Assembly: GCA_021030915.1 (NCBI GenBank)
Contig: JAGEMR010000175.1
Span: 1-54,162, forward strand
Direction: 5' to 3'
Length of the DNA: 54,162 bases
Origin: Astrothelium macrocarpum
Taxonomy: Eukaryota > Ascomycota > Dothideomycetes > Trypetheliales > Trypetheliaceae
The notes below the pieces were generated by a model. That model was not told where the DNA came from. It searched no databases and saw only the letters and a list, made by a program, of their open reading frames with translations. The position numbers were made by a program, and so were the translations under genes. Shown here one piece after another: positions 9,038-20,481 of this stretch. The stretch's first letter is position 1, and the number at the start of each line of letters is the position of its first letter.

Positions 9038-10737
9038 ATGGAATTATTGAAGTTGAGGTTCCTCAGAGAGGGACGAGACGGCTATGTACGTAACGAGCTA
9101 GTACGAAAAGGGTAATGGCTACCAAAGCAGAGCAGCTTCCTTCAACAGAAAGATGCTGATTGTCTACCATGCGTGGAAAAGATATGACTGTCAAAATCGG
9201 GTGACGTGTGTGACATGATCAGAAAGATTAGCCTTGATCGTTTGTCTCTTAGAAGTTTTCTGACTTGTTAAGAACATGACATTATGACGCTCGTAACAAC
9301 ACGGAAAGCTGCATATTCAATTAAAACTTTGATGGCAAGCATGTCTGGAAATAATAGTTGTTGTGACCGGATTGCCACTGCCACCATTTCTTTTGAGGAA
9401 GCGATAAGGTCAGAAGGAGAAGGGCGATATATATGTGGAAAGATTGTAGCTGGTCTTACACACAGCTTGTGAAAGTTATCGGTTTGGATTTTGCGGCCTC
9501 GGCACAGTACTATTATGCCAGCACAAAATTCATCAACGATCCATAATTTATGTGGCGGGCGGCACATCATATGGCAGGACCCAGACAACGCCTTATGACT
9601 CGCGTTGACCCATATTAAATGCATTGACGGTAGCATCCGTGTAGACACGCTAAGCCTTACAGATTTCAGCTCGCCACAGATTTCTACAGCACAACTTCTC
9701 CCTACGCCAGAGACATCGCGAGCCTGAAGCTTCTTTTCACTTTCATCATCCACATGAGACGCCGTGGTTCAGACTTGGCCATGCCGTCTATAGACTCAGA
9801 GAGTGAAACACCCGGAATCAACTGACCCTGGCTTCTCTTTCAGCTGATGACTTATCTAAGACTTACTCGGGACCCGTTGATCTGTTTGAAAAAGTCTTTT
9901 TTTTTCCCAATCGAGGCGCAACCTAGACTGGCGAAAATTCTTATTTATGTCTTTGTACGGAAAGAACGTCAGAAAAAGAGCAGAGAAAACATTTCAGCTT
10001 TCCCCATTTCGCCTCAACGTCTCGCTGGTGTCCTCGCTTACTCGCCCTCATCATCAGTCTCTCACGCGGAGGTTATACGTATCCATAGACCAAAGGAAGC
10101 ATATTACGGCCTTTCCAGTTGCGCTGACATACAGCATAGCGACGGGCCTCACCGCCACTGCAGAGCGTCTCCAATCACGCGCACAGTCCCTTCGACGCCC
10201 GACAACTCCTGAATGCAGGAAGGCGCTGCCTTCGACGCGCGGCATACAGTAGACCCCCCCGTTGTCTTCTATTTGAGCGAGCGCACACCCTCCGCATGCC
10301 TGACAGCGCGCCTGCTAGCTCTGAACAAGTGATGCCTCGCATGCCATGAACATATCGACGCCCTCCCTCTATGCCTAGCTGTAGCTACTACCTCGTCGAA
10401 CAGGCCTTGTCTTCATGTATGGAAGCGTGCTACTGTGGGCCAACTTTTTCAGTCTCCTCAGCGAATATTACTACGAGCCGATATCATCACGAGCACCTTG
10501 AAAGCTGTTAAGAGGGCAGGAGCCCGAAGAAGGTTCGATTAGAAAAGGAGCGGCTAAAGGTGCGTGCTGTGACCGAAATACTATACAAAAGAGTGACTAT
10601 TGCCGTAGAAGGATGGACCTTCCCCCCATAAATTCCCGTCGATACATGTCTATCCATGCTTAGCATTGTTTGAGCGAAATCGCCTCGCTCTTGTCCACCT
10701 GTAGACCTCGTTGTCCTTACTAGCCGCTAGGAATGGC
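9038..10737. other. Gene-free stretch downstream of the metal ATPase
   Basis: The longest frame, 9268-9753 on the minus strand, starts with a non-ATG codon and shows no domain. Plus-strand frames at 9847-10252 overlap each other in two frames. Nothing here is supported as a gene. The last few hundred bases should include the 3' UTR of the ATPase gene. Confidence 0.5.
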
Positions 10738-13700
10738 TTAGAGCTTGGCCCATTTGAGGCCGACCGCAATGGCAATAACCGGTAGTACACTGACGAGCTC
10801 GCCGAGACCTGCATACTGAGGAGGAATCTTGATCAATCGACCCTTGTGGGCACTGGCAAGCGCGCCAGAAGCGAACAAAAGTGCCAAGATATTATAAACG
10901 AAGGACCAGCCAAAGTTGAATCTGATTCGTAGAACGGCGGCATGAGAGACATTGATCATGGTCAAAACGCCCTCGAGTGATGGTCGTACAAGCACAACAT
11001 GGGCCGCGCTCTGTGCGACGTCTGTGCCAGTGCTCATGTGTACGCCGATAGTAGCTTGAGTTAGAGCAACGGCATCATTTGTTCCATCCCCTACAAACAC
11101 AACAACAGCTTTCTTTTTTGTTAACAGCTTCTGAATATACGCTTGTTTGTCGCCAGGGGAGCAGCCAAATCGAGCATCATCAGGATTAAGCCCAATTTGT
11201 GCGGCGATATACTGGACAGCGCCCACATCGTCTCCGCTCAAGAGAGACACATGAATGCCACTTTCCTTTAGTTTGGCGATGGTTCCAGCTGCTTCAGGGC
11301 GTAAAGTATCGGAAAGGCCGTAAACAGCGAAGAGTTCGGAATCGAGTGTAACGCAAAAGACTGTGCGTCCTTCGCTTAGAATGTGCTGCACGAGCTCATG
11401 AGATTCAACATCAAGCCAGCGAGCATTTCCGCCGCGAATGACTTTGTTACCGACTTCACCCTCGATGCCTTTCCCGGTCACCGTCCTAATCTTACCCACA
11501 TTAGCAGCCCTAATGTCGAGCTCTGCATAATGAGCAGCGACGGCTGCAGCGACGGGATGTTTACTGTTTACCACCAAGCCTAGAACTATGGAGCGTCGTG
11601 TGGCATTGTTTTGAGTAAGAAAATGCTCGTTGACAACCTTGAGCTTCCCTACCGTGAGCGTTCCAGTCTTGTCGAAAACCACATGAGTTGCCTTACTGGC
11701 CATTTCTATGCTGTCTGCCGATTTGAAAATAATTCCCCGCTCGGCAGCAACGCCACTGCTGATTACAATGACCATGGGGACTGCAAGTCCGATTGCACAA
11801 GGGCACGAGACGATAAGCACTGTGATAGCATATGTAACTGCTTGGATTGCAGCGTCAGAGCTGGATTTGTCCTGCACGGTGACTCCGATGCTGATCCAGA
11901 CGATGAAGGTGACTAACGTCAGCAATATGATCGCCGGTACAAAATAAAAGGCCACACGATCTGCGAAGTCCTGAATCTTCGGTTTGCTGAGCTTCGCGTT
12001 GTCAACCATCCCAGCAATGACGTTGATAGTGTTCTCTTCGGGCAGATGCGTAAGTTGTACGATCAATTTGCCAGAGCCATTAACAGACCCGGCGATGACC
12101 TTGGAGCCCACATGTTTTTCAAGCAGTTTGGATTCCCCAGTCAGCATTGATTCGTCAACCTCCGAATCCCCAGACAGGACGATTCCATCTGTCGGAACGC
12201 GATGTTCGGGCAGAAGGCTGAATAGGTCTCCATATTGAAGCAGCCTGGTATCGATCTCTTCAATCACTGTCCCGTCCTGAGTCACCAATTGCGCTGTACA
12301 TGATTGCAAAGATCGGATTGAGATGGATTCAACTGCTTTCTGGCGAGATAGAGCGGCAATCCAGCGCCCGATCATAATGAGAGTGACCAGCAGAGTGCTC
12401 GTTTCAAAGAATTCCCCGGTGGAGAGCGGTTTTCCATTCACCTGGTAGCCAAATGATACGACCGAGAAGATGTACGCAGCGCTCGTGCTAAGGACAATGA
12501 GTAGATCCATCTCAATCATACGGGAGAAAATGAGACTCTTCAACGCCTTGGGGTAAAACGGTCCAGCAATAACGACCTGTATAATAGATGCGAATCCTAA
12601 GGATATAGCCCCATATGCGATTGGATGGTCTTTACTGGGAGCCCAGGCGAGAATGAGTACAGGAATAGTCAGAACCACGGACAGGATAGTCATGTATCCC
12701 AACTGGTGAACGTGCTTGTTGCCGGCGGCCAATCCTGGATCAGTGGGAGGCGGAGCAAGCTGGCACGAGTAACGACCGTTCTTGTTGACCAGGCTCCGTG
12801 CACCGACAATTTTCGGATCGAAGTTGATACGCACCTTATCTCTGCCAACCGGCAGCATGCCACTGACACCAAGGGGCAGGGGCTGATCTAAATAATCCTT
12901 GACGTTATTGGGTACGACATCGATGTCAGACCCTCGGGTCGAGATTCGTCCGCACTTAAATTCGGTAGTCCTTTCCAGGTGCTTCATCACACTCTCGGGA
13001 GACATGGATGCTGTGTCAAGGCTAAATTCAGCTCTGGCCATGATCAGACTTGTTTTCAGATTGGAGATGGGAGGAAGACTGCCGAGGACCCTTTGAAGCT
13101 TAGTCTCGCACCCGGTGCATGTCATACCAGTGATGCTGAGGGCAATATGCTCATGGCCATGAGCACCCTTTTCAACGTCAACAGAGCCTCCTTGTGCACG
13201 GATGACGTCTATCGACTCATTTACGCGTGGGGACTTTTCCATAGCTATTCCTGTAGCCCGCGCTTTGGGTGCGTGCGATGAGGAACCAGCGGGTCCACAG
13301 CACCGGCGAGTCCCTGCTGAGCTCTGGTTTTCTGCCTGGGTTTTGTAATGACTGTCAACTGCAGCGCCACAGCTTCTTGAGCCTTGCTTGTTGCAACAAT
13401 CCGACAAAGTACTTTGACCTGATGACCTTCCCAATTCGTGGTCTTTGCGTGTTGGGGACCGTCCCTTGACGACGCAGCAAGACTCCTGCCCAAGAGCAAT
13501 GAGAGCTTGACAGATGCACTCCAGCGCAGCCAGTTTCGCAGCATACTCCTTACGGGCACGATTCTTGTGAGCCGCACATGCAGCACCCCTAGCCCGACTG
13601 TCATGGCCAGGAGGCTGTCTGCCGCAATCGCTTTCGCACTCTCGAGTCGCAATGCGATCAATGCATGAAGCTGTGAGCTGTCAGAATACAGAATGAACTC

Positions 13701-14104
13701 GATTCGACAGCAAGTTCCCTACAATCGCAACAGGGGGGCGATTTTTGCTCACAACAAGCGCGGCCGTCTCCGTGACGTTTTTCATTCTCGACGAAGCAGC
13801 ATTCATCTTCGCGGGCCTTTTCGACCTTATCTTCATTTCTAGAGCAGCAAGCATCCTGAAAGTCATCCCCGGGAGCTGCCTTAGCCTCACCCGAGCAACA
13901 TCCACCCTTGCAAGTGTTTTCATCATTGCCTTTTCTCGTTGTATTGCTTCCAGAGCAATGATTATCTCGTCCTGCTGACCGCACTACCCTTTCTGTGATT
14001 TCATGCTGGCTACAGCAGTGCTCTTGCTCGCAAGACCCTTTGATGGCATCATCTAAGTCCGTCGCCGCTGTGTTGGGGTTGGAAGTTTCGGTGGCATTAG
14101 ACAT
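10738..14104 (-). CDS. PCA1: P1B-type heavy-metal ATPase with Cys-rich N terminus
   Basis: The model is exon 14104-13723, a 52-bp intron (GTAGGG...CACAG) and exon 13670-10738, giving 1104 residues. The first about 260 residues are packed with Cys pairs (CCS, CCF, CC, ECESDC), as in yeast Pca1 and Candida Crp1, where such a region binds metal and controls turnover. One HMA domain follows with GMTCTGC near residue 310, then the actuator loop TGES near 635, the metal-site helix SCPCAIGLA near 749, the phosphorylation site DKTGT near 790 and the hinge GDGTNDAVAL near 985. All catalytic residues are present. It should pump copper or cadmium out of the cytosol at the plasma membrane. Cd versus Cu cannot be decided from sequence. 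The intron choice restores the expected CIDRIATREC segment. Confidence 0.9.
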
Positions 14105-14613
14105 TTTGAAAGCTTGCACCCGTGCGGCCGCCGCAGCAATTATCAATAGAATTGGTAGTAATGCCTGCTGTAAAAGTGATTCTGGAGTTACTGAACGGAG
14201 CGGTGGGTTGAAAGGAAGACGTAACGAGCAGGCCGAGAGAAGAAGAATCAGGGTTTGCCGGTTTGCTTGATGTTAACAACCCCACCAAACCCCTCGTAGA
14301 CTTGCATAAGACTTTTATACATGCGCTATACTCGTAACCTGAACATTTTTTACTGGTATCAAGCGCTTGGTTGAGATGACGTTCAATTTGAACGAAAATA
14401 CTAATTGGTACTATCTGCCGAGCCCCGCATAGAGTCTTCCAACTTGCGTATAAAATTTGGTGCTGCTAGTTCACGTGGGGCATCCAACTTTCGCAGTCCG
14501 CTATTTACAATGGCTGATGGCATGGTGTTGTCTGTACCACCTAGCACTCTATCTGGTCTTACTGAAATACGGAACAAAAGACTAGCTTGTATAGATTGGG
14601 GGAATGCTGATAT
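14105..14613. other. Upstream region of the metal ATPase
   Basis: This contains the promoter and 5' UTR of the ATPase gene. No further gene is seen. Confidence 0.5.
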
Positions 14614-15297
14614 CTATGAGAACAACGTATTCAATCTTGGTTCATCATCTACTTCTTTTGTTACCACTTGGAGCCTAACGTAGTGTGTTCCATACGGAAT
14701 TCTGAGAGTTAAAGAAGCGCAATCATCACATCTCACCGGTGTCGCCCATGCCCCTGACAGATGTCTAGCTCGCAGCGTGATCGCAGTAGCATTATAAGCG
14801 TGGATCCCTACATGCTCTAGGGAAAGAACGACCTCGACGAGTCCACTGGCGTCACGAAGAAGTGAATTAGGTTGAAGTTGGGCTGTACGCAAACGACCGA
14901 CCATCGCATCTTGTGGGCGTCGAAGCCTCTTACTTGGATTCCCTTGAACGCAAAGCGCCGAAGGACGATCTCTAGTGCCACGACCATCTGAGAAACAAAT
15001 TTCATCTGAGAACCTACATTCGCCGTGACCCGCAAAAGCTTGCCCAATACGTGTAGCACAAACAATTCGAAATTCTTGCAATACAGTTTGACGATTGCAA
15101 AAAGAGCCTGCAAATACTGTGGCTGCTGTAGGCGAATCCGAATGCGGGCAGCATTGATCGGTCGGTATTATATTCAGGCTTCTCACAGCGAGGTTCTTTG
15201 GACTTGTAACGAGGCGACCTGAACCGTTTTCGGTGGTAGCTCGGTTTTCAAGATCGGACGTAGTTTGGTTCGACTTCATCTCAGGTTCATACTCCAA
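14614..15297 (-). pseudogene. Fragment of a Cys-rich, probably secreted protein
   Basis: The frame has eleven Cys residues in spaced pairs (for example GECRFSDEICFSDGRG and VRCDDCASLTL) and a C-terminal beta-like region. The order W...C..C.SL...P resembles fungal orphan secreted proteins that carry a C-terminal pattern of this kind; this is recall of a pattern, not a named family. No signal peptide is found: the N terminus is hydrophilic and is followed upstream by AT-rich sequence. The start and probably the first exon seem lost. It could instead be the last exon of a gene whose 5' exon was not recognised. Confidence 0.35.
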
Positions 15298-15935
15298 CGT
15301 AATGGTTCCTTGCCTTTTTTTTGTTAGATTTAATACTAATACGTGTTTTTTTATTTTATCCCTTCAGAACTTACGGAAAAGAAAAGCTACCATTTGATAC
15401 ATTGAACAAATCTTGGGTATCGCAAGCATTTGATGGTACCAATATTAAAAACCAAATTGGCAAATATATTATTGAAGATTTCATGATGTTGGAAATGGAA
15501 CAGATCGATCTGCAATCTAAAGTATACATAGGGTATGTTGCATTCCCCGACTATTTATGTGTAATTATCTAGGCCATTGGCCCGTTCTGATTTTCAACTT
15601 CCGAAAGCCCGAAATCCAACGTTAGTCCTCTTATACATCGCAATTGTTTCACCTAAACTTAAATCGGACATTGTCGGACACCTTTGACGGTCCTTGAAAA
15701 AGGATCTTGTCAGACTTGTGGACAGATATCCTTCAACTTATGCTACGTGGATCATGTTAGAATAAAGCCATTAAAAAATAATCAGAGTAGTGCACAGGCT
15801 ATCGGACTTGAGGATCATGAAGACTACTTTAAAAATAAATCGACTATTGCATTCGATGAGTCGATTTCATTGATCTCACTTGTGATAACGTCATATCATG
15901 GATAAGGCGTCATCTTTGAGTCATCATAACGTCGA
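15298..15935. other. AT-leaning gap
   Basis: Composition is AT-richer than the neighbours. Two short plus-strand frames (15321-15572 and 15684-15905) look protein-like but have no motif. They may be remains of a decayed gene. Confidence 0.4.
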
Positions 15936-17274
15936 TTAGTATCTAGATAATCTGTTCAGTTGCTCAATGAAATTTGGTGCTGGTAGTTCATGTGGGGCAT
16001 CCGATGCTGAAAGTTCATGTGGAATATCTGATGCTAAAAGTTCATGGTTTGTCTCACTAAACATCTCATGAACTTCGTTTGATGCGCAAAGCTCGTTTCC
16101 TCGAATGTGCCGCTGAATTTTACCAGTTGCTTCCAACTCGGGTTTATCGCCGTAACCTAGATGTTCAGTATTGGGTGCTCGCCGCTTTCGACGTGAAAGA
16201 AAGAGGTACAGGAACAATGCTATAGCCACCATAGCTACAACTGGAATAACGACCTCGATAGCTACTTTTGCCCCAGGTAAGAGACCACGATTCGATTGTT
16301 TGAGATCAGGGACATTTGAAGTACCATTGAATGGTGTGTCTGAAAGATTTCGATTAAGCTGGATCATTGGCGCAAACACTGAAATAACGGGTCTCGGATT
16401 GGAAGTACTACTCCCAGCTGTTCCAGATGCGTCAGTTGGTGTTATAGGAATGGGCTCCACGTTGTTTCCTGACTGTGAGTCTGTTGGGCTGAATGGCGTT
16501 GAGGTAGAAGCAAGAGCGGTGGCTGAGTTTGTTGTGATAACAATTGCAACAGTAGTTTCTCCAGTCGACCTTGAGCTGTAGCTCGTGAATGTTCCTGCTT
16601 CTTTGATGGGGTTTGTAAGTATCGTTTGCTCCGGGCCGCCCATTGTCACGGAGGGAGGGGGCCATGATGGACCCATGCATTGCGTCGCGATAATGTAGTC
16701 ATTCACATTAAGCGTAGAAAAACATGTTTGCCCAAAACCTAGGCCATCGCCTGTGCTGAAACACTCATATCCACTGAACAACCAATTAGAAAGGTTGTTA
16801 CCTTTGGCGTATTATCTCTACAGTGATTGGACAGGTGCACCATCAGCGGAGATAATCATACCTTGGACAACACCCTACTGCAGCTTCTCCAATTGACAAT
16901 GGAAATCGGAAGGCAAAGTTCGTTTCTGCGGGGGAATCGGAGCCAGTTACCGAGAGAGTTGCTGAACAGGCGGCGATATATCCATACGGACAGAACAACC
17001 CAGGCGAGTAGAAACCAAAGCCCGGCTTGTCGCTCGTAGCAACTGTTGCGGAAGGCCAGCAAAGGGAGTTCTCACTCGCTGTTGCATAGAAGTACTGAGG
17101 ATATCCGTCTGCACCGCTTGAAGAAACGGTCATGCGAGAGCAAGTCTGTGCTTGATATGCTTCTGATTGATTATTGAGTTGTACCAAAGAGGAGCAAGTA
17201 GATGGGGGCGAAAAAGTCGTTGTTAAAGGACCAAGGATAGATCTGGTAGTTGATGATGCACCTGTCGAAGTCAT
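15936..17274 (-). CDS. Single-span surface protein with Cys-rich ectodomain
   Basis: Exon 17274-16862, an 88-bp intron (GTATGA...GTTCAG) and exon 16773-15936 give 416 residues. The ectodomain starts LGPLTTTFSPPSTCSSL and carries YSPGLFCPYGYIAACS and, across the splice, CCPSGYECFSTGDG. A Ser/Thr/Pro-rich stalk follows. One membrane helix (VAIEVVIPVVAMVAIALFLY) ends in RRKRR, and a charged tail holds three HEL(x)AS-like repeats. This layout is common in Pezizomycotina and suggests a cell-surface or wall-sensing glycoprotein. There is no classical signal peptide; the single helix would act as anchor. Function is unknown. The gene lies close to no obvious partner. Confidence 0.75.
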
Positions 17275-17426
17275 ATCTTGTATATCAGTGCCCTCGGACG
17301 ACCGTTAACTCGACTAAACACCTATGGAAGATGCCGAAGCGTCGCTGAGGAGGTGTGAAAGCCATTGAAAGTTATCAAGGCTGAAAGTCTCAAACTTTGC
17401 ATTACTCGGGGTCGTCCAACAACCGG

Positions 17427-17865
17427 TTAGCTATAACCGCTGATATACTGCCCTCTTCCGTGTGACATCCTTGCAGTGCACACGGAGTCACCGAAAGCTA
17501 TGCTGTTTCTTGTAAACGTAATTTGGCCACTGAAAGCGTTAATGTTTTGGCTTCCCTTGATCATGAATATCTCTTCGTGGAAATCGAAGAAGCCTTTGAC
17601 CGATAGAAAGCCGGTACTCCTTAATAGCCTCACGAAAGACGCTACTGAGATCGGACCCGGGGGGATGCTGTAAAATGAATTGATAAAGGTGTCGGTAGGG
17701 ACTATGCTGGACCGACATCCTATCCCGCTGATAGCTCAACAATGAAGTTGAATTGATTGATGATCGTGTAGCGCCGAAGCTTCCTTCCTTTCCTACACCA
17801 GAACACCTTTCAGATAAATGCAAAACTAGGGTTACTGTCAGGACATATGTCCACAGGAACGACAA
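17427..17865 (-). CDS. Possible small secreted protein, uncertain
   Basis: An ATG at 17865 opens a frame with a hydrophobic start (FLWTYVLTVTLVLHL) followed by SERCSGVG, which could be a signal peptide. The frame runs to 17539. An overlapping frame in the next register (about 17680-17427) also looks protein-like (VRLLRSTGFLSVKGFFDFHE), so an intron or frameshift may join the two. No convincing donor was found and no family is recognised. Confidence 0.22.
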
Positions 17866-18533
17866 ATCGACTCTCGATCAGCTTAGGCTCTCTGCACAGC
17901 TCGGGGAAATTTCATCATCTCAAATCAAAGACTTCTTTATTCACTTGACGACCAGACTTGCCTCTTACCTGGCTACTCTGTATACCTGATCATGAGCGCA
18001 TGCATAGACTAAGCTGAGCTGCTCTTCCAATGCACCCAAATTAGATTCCATCGCATGCGTCTGCTTGTCGTCAATACACTCACGCGACAGAGCAGATAGA
18101 ACTGTCTGCATTGACTGATCTGCGTGGACAAATTTCACGACTTGTTAGGGTACGCTGTGAAGTTGAAATCCAAGGGTTTGGCAAGACTGTGATTTCTTCC
18201 ATTCTTATGTGACGGTCAGAAATTATCCCGATACCTTGACTAGTCTGATCATCGTTTCCCGTAGGGTCAATCTATGGTCCAGCGTTCAATCGGATCGTTT
18301 GAATTTGATGAACAACGTTTCTCGTTGGATTGAATTGCATTCGTAGCTGGTTTCTCATAAGTCTTTTTGATGATTAAACAATGTACAACAACAGTAGATT
18401 AGACTTGGGGAGCGCAAGAGGATCATGTCCATGTAAATCCTCACTATTCAAACATTCCTCTTTTCAAAACAAAAACAAAAACAAAAACTGCAGGCGTACA
18501 TTTACATCCTAACTGCCACCCCTCCATCTGTAT
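17866..18533. other. No gene seen
   Basis: This is the 3' side of CMR1. A short A/C-rich simple repeat (AAAACA units) lies near 18,466-18,488. Confidence 0.5.
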
Positions 18534-20275
18534 TTACATCCAAAGACAAAGTTTGCCGCTAGCAGTCCCTGCTGCAACCCAATCCCTAAAGTTGTTAGCA
18601 ATGGTTGTCATGGGTTCTAAACTAATTGAGTGCTACTTACATGGTCGGGTGGAACTGAGCCACTGCTGGCACAGCAGTTATACCGTCGCCTCCCAGTTGA
18701 GCCAGTTGCTGACCGGTACTCGTATAAATGTCGACAAAGCGATTCATATTCCCTGTTTTCAGATCAGCATAGTGCTTTGCTTAGTCTGTTTCGCTATGTG
18801 AGATATTACCTATTACAAATCGTTGCACGCTGTCTTGTGGTTGAGCTTGCCACTGAGCTCGAAGTCTGCTCACCTTATTAGCAAGGGAACTCTCAGATGA
18901 AAGAAGCGGGTGAATAGCAGGCTTACATCGTTACCCAGCGACCAGTCTGATTGTTGTGGGGTACGATGGTCGTTGGCTTCATTTGCGCATCCTTCAACGA
19001 CGCGCCAGGCGCCCATTCTGATGCACTACTAAAGTCGTAAATCTTGACAGTGTCATCGTAAGATGCAGTCGCCACTTGGCCGGCCGAGTTGAAGGCAGCA
19101 TGGGAGACTGACAGTCTACTCTCGTGCTCCCCGATCAAAGCCGGCCTCCTCGAGTCTCCCTTTCCACTGATTTTTCTCAAGTCCCACAACTTCATTGTCC
19201 GGTCTAGAGATGCGGTGGCAATGAAATGGGGTTGAGCTGGATTCAAGCTGAATCCACCAATCTTCTTTTCTGAAAGCTGAAGCAACTCGGCCTCTCCGCT
19301 AGGCGAGCGCATATCGTGCATTCCAAATTGACCGTCCAAAGTCGTAAAGTAGATCATGTGTGGATTTGTTCGCGGTATATCGACACCCGATATGGGTGCG
19401 TCGATGCCCCGATCCAGAGGAGCGTAGACTTCTACTGCTACGCCTTTGGCGAGATCTAGTTTTCGTATCGACGAGTCGTAAGATGCCGTGTATAGAGCAT
19501 TGCTTTCTGTTGGACTGAAATGCATGGCAGAAATGGTTCGAGTATGTGTTTTGAATGTCGTGATTTCTGGTTCTGCGTCTTCATCATCCTCATCATCATC
19601 ATCATCTTCCTTCTTGACCTCTGCTATTTTCTGAGAGCCATCAAATAATCCCAAGTTGCCAAGCTTGTCACCGGCAAATATTAATGGTTTGTCGATAGTG
19701 GGATGAAATCCGAGCGAATAGATACGCTCAGGAGTGATCTTGATTCTATTTGGCTCAAAGCCTTCCCAGAGCTGCAATCCACTCATCTTTTCCCGCAGAG
19801 CTCGAAGCTCCTTGTCTGTTGTCTCTTTGATATCCTGTGCATTGAATGTACGTTCCCCAGGATTTGCCGGTCCAACATTTCTTAGAAAATTTCCGCTCTG
19901 ATTCCATGACTTACCGGCTACCACTATGTCACTTAGATTGAGGTCATCGCTGATGCGCTGACGTTTGGCTCGATTGGCTTCTTCTATGGCTTCTCGTTCC
20001 TCTTCGGCCTTGCGCTTGGCGACTTCGCTATCGGCAACGATACCCTTTAACCGGGATGATGTACGACGTGGGACAATCTCCTCTTTAATTTTCTTCTCGA
20101 CAGGCTTTCTCTTGTGGGGCTTGGAGATGGATCCGTTGGTCGGTTTTGATTTTGGCGCGACTCCTGCTGATGCTGCTTCGAGGTTCAATTGCTTGAGAAG
20201 AGCCTGGTTTTTGGCGATTTTTTCTTGGCGCTGTAGTTCATAATCACTGAGCTCGGTCTTGGCCGTGCGTGCCAT
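18534..20275 (-). CDS. CMR1: DNA damage-binding WD40 protein Cmr1
   Basis: Four exons (20275 to about 18927, 18865-18810, 18752-18641, 18585-18534) give 522 residues, the usual size. The N terminus MARTAKTELSDYELQRQEKI and a basic coiled region precede the beta-propeller. WD-type segments include YTASYDSSIRKLDL, FIATASLDRTMKLWDLRK and VATASYDDTVKIYDF, and the spliced C terminus reads IGNMNRFVDIYTSTGQQLAQ and ends KLCLWM. An acidic run of Asp and Glu interrupts blade 2. Cmr1 is a nuclear protein linked to DNA metabolism, protein quality control and transcription at sites of stress. The three small introns (about 55-62 bp) cluster at the 3' end. The first donor position may be off by one base. 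It shares a divergent promoter with the Mtf2-like gene. Confidence 0.92.
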
Positions 20276-20481
20276 TTTTAAATGAGTTGTGTGGGCAAAT
20301 ATCAATGGGATTGAAAGGATGGGGAAATGGTGATTTACGCGTTGATGTCACGCGTCGAGGATCTGATTTTCAGGGTCCAATTCCATCTTTTCCACTTTCG
20401 TCTCTTGGACCTCGATTCAAGTTGTATATAAACCTTATCAGTCTTAACTCTGTGATTGATACTGGCACTGCTGGCGCCCGG
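20276..20481. promoter_or_regulatory. Divergent promoter CMR1 / Mtf2-like
   Basis: Only 206 bp separate the two opposed start codons, so both genes must share this region. It includes pyrimidine-rich stretches typical of fungal promoters. No specific factor site is claimed. Confidence 0.6.

Noticed and set aside
9268..9753. 161-codon minus-strand frame
   Set aside because: Non-ATG start, no motif, no splice context, and an overlapping frame on the other strand.
13245..13661. 139-codon minus-strand frame within the ATPase gene
   Set aside because: It is in another register than the Cys-rich segment that joins exon 1 to exon 2 of the ATPase and has no family likeness.
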